This document shows, one piece after another, positions 5,234 through 8,700 of a stretch of DNA of 8,700 nt. This stretch comes from Limnochordia bacterium (GTDB lineage: Bacteria; Bacillota; Limnochordia; Darwinibacteriales; SLO01): assembly GCA_007132635.1 (NCBI GenBank), contig SLOG01000426.1, forward strand, positions 1 to 8,700. The letters are read 5' to 3'. The notes under the pieces are model-generated. The model was not told the origin of the DNA. It ran no database searches and saw only the letters and a program-made list of their open reading frames with translations. How positions within the stretch are numbered: position 1 is the stretch's first letter; each line of letters opens with the position of its first letter. The position numbers and the translations under genes are program-made.

Positions 5234-8200
5234 TCATTCAGCTTGCTCTATCATTATTGCTTCAAGTTTAACTGTCTCTGAGTCGCCAAGTGTATTGATA
5301 TTCTCGTATAGGGTTTTATCAAGACTCTCAACACTTAAAAGGTCGGCTTCGTTAAAGCCTATCCACATATAGTCCATGGAACGTCCCGGTTCATCATGAA
5401 AGGCATAGCCAATCATAGCCTGGTCGGGCAAAGACGGGTCGTGAGTTTCAAAAAATGCACCAAAAATTGATATGTTGTGAGGACCTGCAACTAATGATAT
5501 TTCAAATAAACCTTCAGAATCTATTGGCACATCTCCTGCATAGTAAAAAGCTACCGGATTTGAGGAATAATTAAATTCAATATAGATAGAAGCCTGTTCG
5601 TTATTCACTATAATGTCGGAATTTTGTGCCGTGATCTGATCATTGTTGACATTGAGCAGAAGCCAACCTCTCGGTGGCTCATCCATGTCCATGCCAAACC
5701 AGGTTCCGTCCTTGATATTACCCGTACCGTTTATAGTTTCAAATACAGCTATCAGGTTACGATTGTATTTAGCAGTAAAGGAGTAACTTTGATTCGTTGA
5801 TACGGAGGAACCATTTTCTTCCCATCTAACAAAACTCCATCCAGAATTGGCGGTTGCAGTTAAAGTTACTTTATCACCAAGGGTAAAGGTACCTCCTCCT
5901 TCTATAACTCCACCTTCAGGAGGGCTGGCACTCACATTGATTTGAATTGGAGTTGCCGGTACTCCTGGATCAAAGGATTCTGTAACTCTGGCCGCCCCGA
6001 CAATAGTCCATTCTGGGGGCCTAGTTCCAATATTGCCACCTTCAGTGATATCCATGCCGTCCATTATCCACATATTTCGTCTTCCGTCTTCAGAGTGTTC
6101 AAATAGTATGTCAGGATTTCCGTCGTAAGTAATATCTTGAACTGCCCTGATATTCCAATTAATGCCAGTTTGATAGAAATTGCCGCTTTCACCATCAATC
6201 CGGTTTAAATTCTCATCCAAGGTCCAATAATTACGTTCACCGCGCCTGACATGTTCCCATATAATATTGGTTTTGCCATCATCACCCATATCTTCTACTC
6301 CGACGATGTTCCAGTTAGTATTAGCCACGGTAAATTGTCTGCCGCCAACCCTTTCAAAACCATCCATGAACCAAACGTTACGGCCACCGAAAACAATGTT
6401 TTGCCAAATGACATCTAGGTTGCCGTCACCATCCATATCATGTAGATCGGCTATTCTAAAACGGCTGTTGACCACTCCCGGTCCAACGGGCACTTCTAAA
6501 ACCTTTTCCAAACCATTCATAACCCAGGCTCGTCTCGCTCCGGTATTGATGTTTTCCCAAATTAAATCAGGGCTACCATTTTTTGAAACGTCGTAAACAG
6601 CAGCTATTCGCCAGCGGGAAGGATCCATGCCATAAATACCGGAATAATGTTCAGTTATATTAAACCCTTCAACAGCCCAGGTGTCGACATAACCTGTTTC
6701 GATATTCTGGAAATAGATTAGATTATAATAATCGGGGGATTCTCGCTCCGTGAAAGCTCTTATTGTGATATTTTTCCATGATTTTTCTAGTTCTTGTGCA
6801 ATATTATAAAAATCTTCCCAATTTAAACCATCAAAGCTCAAAAAGCTTTGACCAGGGTTTATAGTTGCATTGCTGCTAAAGCCTTCTACGGCATCCTCGA
6901 TTGGTATTGGCAAAACAAACTCAGGGGTAGTAAATTTTATTACAACTGAAAAGAGCTCACCTTGAGCCAAGAAAATATCTTTTTCGAGTGGTACAGTATG
7001 GTAACCTCCGTACACCACTGTGCCGTTTTGAACATGCTTCCGGCTACCGCTTATAGGGTTATCAGCGTCTACACCGGTATAAATTTCTATTTCGTAGCTG
7101 GTGTCGTGAACAAAAGTAAAAAATGAAACTGCAGTGAGGTATTCACTAGCTCCTGCTGTAAAAATATTGGAGCCATAAGCTGTTTCTGAGCCAGATCCAA
7201 TCATGTTTGTGATTCCGAAGAAGTCGTAATAGTAGGTGTGGTCATAATTGTCTGTCGACTCAGCATTATGAAAAGCCGTAGCATCTGCCATTGCATAATA
7301 ATCTTCATATGACATGTAGAAGTAGCCGCCATCACCCCAGCCAGCGCCCCAACTATTCTTGATAATCCAGGCTCCGTCGTCAATTGGCTTCGGATCATCA
7401 AAATTATTTTTATCGTAATTATCATCCCAGCCGACTATGGCTACGCCATGGTTAGGCTTAGAATTTCCAAGGTAGTAATAAGAATTGGTGGCATCGTTAA
7501 AATAGTCATCTAGCCAATACATCGCCGTAAACAAGGCGCCGTTATCATATAAGGCTTGCTTTACATGAGCAGTTGTTTCAGGGACAAATTCTACCTTCTG
7601 CACGTGCCGCACCGGTGACAGGTTGGAGTTGGCCGGATTAGTCGGATAGGGATCATCTGCTTCTTTGACCGGGCCACTCCAGCGGGACAGGTAGGCCATG
7701 GAAATAAATTCATTGCCTCCATCATTAGGTCCCCAATCGAACCCATGTAAACGCATCAGGTTATTTTCAGAAAAATTATTCTCCGATCCGGGCAGCAGGT
7801 ACGATTCCAGGGAAGAATAGGTGGCAAAGGCCCAGCAGCTACCATACGGGTCTTGATCTTTTACCGGTGTAACCCGATCTTCATTGCGCAGGTCAAAAGC
7901 CTCAGGCTGCTCAAGTAATGTAATATCATCATGAGCTTTATCACGATAACGCTCCACTGGAGGTGGTATATAACCCAGAGGATAACCCTCTTCGGTAAAA
8001 AGTTCCAGGTCGCCCTTGTCCATTAATTCAAGGTATTCCTCAAAACTAGGGTTTAGGGGAAGAGAAAAAATCTCCAAACGGGCATTCTCCTGTTCGGGTG
8101 CCGAATAAGCTAGGTTTGAACAAAGAAATAGCACCGTCAGACAAAGAACAATCGGCAATATCAGGCTTCTTTTATAAATATTCAACTTCACCACTCCCAT
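5234..8200 (-). CDS. Secreted papain-like C1 cysteine protease with lectin-like domain, propeller and InlB-like repeat
   Basis: This is a 988-residue multidomain exported protease. Residues 1-33 are a signal peptide and 34-96 a short pro-region. Residues 97-303 are the C1A domain with the full catalytic set: Gln116 (VKDQDPYGS), Cys122 (GSCWAFA), His251 (NHGVAIVGWDD) and Asn282 (KNSWGAGWGD). Residues 310-485 match the lectin-like domain that follows C1 domains in many anaerobe proteins. Residues 496-738 are the five-bladed propeller also found on the S8 protease. Residues 753-822 look like a divergent InlB B-repeat (ASPPEGGVIEGGGTF, then GWSFVRWEENG). Residues 823-988 are a beta-rich tail I cannot assign. 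ATG 8200 has only a poor ribosome site. TTG 8185 (residue 6) has GGGAG eight bases upstream and still gives a good signal peptide (MNIYKRSLILPIV), so it may be the true start. No sortase or SLH anchor is visible. Confidence 0.93.
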   Translation of the reverse strand: MGVVKLNIYKRSLILPIVLCLTVLFLCSNLAYSAPEQENARLEIFSLPLNPSFEEYLELMDKGDLELFTEEGYPLGYIPPPVERYRDKAHDDITLLEQPEAFDLRNEDRVTPVKDQDPYGSCWAFATYSSLESYLLPGSENNFSENNLMRLHGFDWGPNDGGNEFISMAYLSRWSGPVKEADDPYPTNPANSNLSPVRHVQKVEFVPETTAHVKQALYDNGALFTAMYWLDDYFNDATNSYYYLGNSKPNHGVAIVGWDDNYDKNNFDDPKPIDDGAWIIKNSWGAGWGDGGYFYMSYEDYYAMADATAFHNAESTDNYDHTYYYDFFGITNMIGSGSETAYGSNIFTAGASEYLTAVSFFTFVHDTSYEIEIYTGVDADNPISGSRKHVQNGTVVYGGYHTVPLEKDIFLAQGELFSVVIKFTTPEFVLPIPIEDAVEGFSSNATINPGQSFLSFDGLNWEDFYNIAQELEKSWKNITIRAFTERESPDYYNLIYFQNIETGYVDTWAVEGFNITEHYSGIYGMDPSRWRIAAVYDVSKNGSPDLIWENINTGARRAWVMNGLEKVLEVPVGPGVVNSRFRIADLHDMDGDGNLDVIWQNIVFGGRNVWFMDGFERVGGRQFTVANTNWNIVGVEDMGDDGKTNIIWEHVRRGERNYWTLDENLNRIDGESGNFYQTGINWNIRAVQDITYDGNPDILFEHSEDGRRNMWIMDGMDITEGGNIGTRPPEWTIVGAARVTESFDPGVPATPIQINVSASPPEGGVIEGGGTFTLGDKVTLTATANSGWSFVRWEENGSSVSTNQSYSFTAKYNRNLIAVFETINGTGNIKDGTWFGMDMDEPPRGWLLLNVNNDQITAQNSDIIVNNEQASIYIEFNYSSNPVAFYYAGDVPIDSEGLFEISLVAGPHNISIFGAFFETHDPSLPDQAMIGYAFHDEPGRSMDYMWIGFNEADLLSVESLDKTLYENINTLGDSETVKLEAIMIEQAE
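5987..6715 (-). repeat. Propeller blades in the C1 protease
   Basis: Blade starts fall at W530, F581, W630, W682 and W731 (spacings 51, 49, 52, 49). The opening YFQNIETGYVDTWAVEGF supplies the missing strands of the last blade, as in the S8 protein. The loops DVSKNGSPD, DMDGDGNLD, DMGDDGKTN and DITYDGNPD include one canonical VCBS-type D-x-D-G-D-G-x-x-D. Blade-specific features match the S8 copy in order: GRQF-x-V-x-NTNW before the third full blade, RGERNYWTLD within it, and ESGNF plus GINW before the fourth. Confidence 0.8.
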
Positions 8201-8248
8201 TATCTTAATAATTAACCCACAATAAGTCTATTATGATTTTTTAAGACT

Positions 8249-8264
8249 TGGTAATAACTTACCA
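8249..8264. promoter_or_regulatory. Perfect palindrome, candidate operator of the C1 protease gene
   Basis: TGGTAA (8249-8254) and TTACCA (8259-8264) are exact inverted repeats around TAAC, about 50 bases before ATG 8200. AAGTCT (8224-8229) and AGACTT (8244-8249) form a second, partly overlapping inverted repeat. The pair could be operators in the 5' leader or alternative RNA hairpins. No matching regulator is evident here. Confidence 0.3.
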
Positions 8265-8283
8265 TACAAAGAAATTAGCAATA

Positions 8284-8312
8284 AATATCACCTCTCATTT
8301 GACATCTTTCAA
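8284..8312 (-). promoter_or_regulatory. Candidate promoter of the C1 protease gene
   Basis: On the minus strand TTGAAA (8312-8307) and GATATT (8289-8284) are exactly 17 bases apart, predicting a leader of about 75 bases that contains the palindromes. The -10 box is a 4/6 match and overlaps the GAGGTGAT motif, which would be non-functional if this promoter is used. A TAAAAT box further upstream is an alternative. Confidence 0.3.
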
Positions 8313-8405
8313 AATTTGTGACTAATTAGAGTGATTTTAGTAAAAGTAGTAAAAATAAAAAATTCTGATTAAGCGAGTTATCGTGTTGTTACTATTCTAC
8401 GTTAT

Positions 8406-8450
8406 TGTGAAAATTCCTTCTGAAGATATTAATTATATTAAATTTTCACA
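8406..8450. repeat. 10-bp perfect inverted repeat
   Basis: TGTGAAAATT (8406-8415) and AATTTTCACA (8441-8450) are exact reverse complements separated by 25 bases of AT-rich DNA. They lie about 210-250 bases upstream of the C1 protease start. The arms carry TGTGA/TCACA, but the spacing is far too long for a CRP-type site. The role is unknown. Confidence 0.45.
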
Positions 8451-8548
8451 TAAAAACTAAATCAATAAACAAAAACACTTCATGCGCCTCTACAAGTAGA
8501 TGCTTGTTACTGTTGATGCAGTATATTAACAGATAACCGCTTATTGAT

Positions 8549-8700
8549 CTATTGAGCATTTTCCAGCTCCACCCCACGCTTCGACAGGTAATCAACCAAC
8601 TCCTGCTTGGTGGGGAAATGCTTGTCAACCAGTGCAAGATGTTCCTTGATAAGTGCCAGGCTATGTCCAGTAACCTGGCGAATAAGGTTAATCGGTAAGC
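8549..8700 (-). CDS. C-terminal end of an unidentified protein, possibly DUF1670-like
   Basis: A frame open from the window edge ends at TAG 8551-8549 and gives 49 residues in codons 8698-8549. They run LPINLIRQVTGHSLALIKEH, then LALVDKHFPTKQELVDYL, and end ELENAQ. The composition is that of a real, helical, soluble protein. The GHSLALIKEHLAL segment recalls the helix-turn-helix-like tail (G-R-S-x-x-L-I-K-E-Y-L) of DUF1670 proteins, which are often found near mobile elements. A tyrosine-recombinase C-terminus (TGHS) was considered, but the motif lacks the following catalytic tyrosine context. The family call is tentative. The existence of the gene is likely, because the frame reads far better than its neighbours. 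Confidence 0.6.
   Translation of the reverse strand, partial: LPINLIRQVTGHSLALIKEHLALVDKHFPTKQELVDYLSKRGVELENAQ

Larger units (their letters stand above)
8201..8548. other. 348-bp AT-rich spacer upstream of the C1 protease gene
   Basis: No gene longer than a leader peptide is visible. The spacer holds the candidate promoter and palindromes listed separately. On the minus strand GAGGTGAT (8294-8287) precedes TTG 8281, which opens a 16-codon frame ending at TAA 8233-8231; this could be a leader peptide or chance. Next to the right-hand gene, GTTACTGTT (8506-8514) pairs with AACAG-A-TAAC (8528-8537), a weak stem that might terminate it. Confidence 0.5.

Noticed and set aside
6267..6596. 109-codon plus-strand ORF opposite the C1 protease
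   Set aside because: It is antisense to the conserved propeller, has no ribosome site, and its composition (Ser, Pro, Leu, Thr rich) is typical of a shadow frame.
5987..6715. Propeller region as a DNA tandem repeat
   Set aside because: The repetition is visible only in the protein. The nucleotide blades are too diverged for a DNA-level tandem repeat or slippage array.
8105..8200. Lipoprotein signal in the C1 protease (Cys26)
   Set aside because: The residues before Cys26 are V-L-F-L, which lacks the small residue expected at the lipobox -1 position. An ordinary signal peptide ending near residue 33 fits better.
8299..8327. TTGACA on the plus strand as a promoter
   Set aside because: The -35 is perfect, but the position 17 bases downstream is CTAATT, a poor -10, and no plus-strand gene follows.
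8446..8637. 63-codon minus-strand ORF at the right edge
   Set aside because: It overlaps the more protein-like frame ending at 8549 and runs on into AT-rich non-coding DNA.
1..8700. CRISPR array, tRNA, rRNA or intact insertion sequence
   Set aside because: I looked for regular direct repeats with spacers, tRNA-like cloverleaf ends and complete transposase frames, and found none.

Overview
The window looks like a low-GC, Gram-positive-type bacterial chromosome, most likely an anaerobic member of the Clostridia. This is inferred from AT-rich intergenic DNA, strong Shine-Dalgarno sites (GGAGGAG, GAGGTGAT), GTG start codons, and secreted proteases with clostridial-style architecture. I cannot assign a genus. 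Genes are sparse and mostly monocistronic, with several spacers of 200-480 bp and no obvious operon.

Layout, left to right: the last 38 codons of a plus-strand gene ending in a beta-propeller module (1-117); a nested palindromic spacer that probably terminates this gene and the converging AraC gene (131-303); an AraC-family regulator on the minus strand (287-1177); a plus-strand promoter with a consensus TATAAT box driving a 68-codon ORF that carries one degraded propeller blade (1309-1515); a minus-strand FkbM-type methyltransferase (1544-2341); a secreted subtilisin-like S8 protease with a C-terminal propeller (2535-4751); a 480-bp spacer with a small signal-peptide-like ORF interrupted by an in-frame TAG and closed by a 13-bp hairpin (4949-5149); a 988-residue secreted papain-like C1 protease with a lectin-like domain, the same propeller, an InlB-like repeat and an unassigned C-terminal domain (8200-5234, minus); a 348-bp regulatory spacer with several palindromes; and the C-terminus of a minus-strand gene, possibly DUF1670-like (8549-8700).

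The unifying theme is one propeller module of about 240 residues. It occurs complete on two catalytically unrelated secreted proteases, as a C-terminal tail at the left edge, and as a single-blade relic at 1309. It has four full blades plus a fifth split between its two ends, which predicts a closed five-bladed propeller of roughly 49-residue repeats with VCBS/FG-GAP-like D-x-N/D-x-x-G-x-x-D loops. The blades match position by position between the two proteases, so the module was duplicated as a whole. The likeliest reading is a family of exported enzymes sharing one targeting or binding domain, perhaps for a surface glycan or protein. The target is unknown, and I see no evidence that the AraC regulator or the methyltransferase takes part in the same system.
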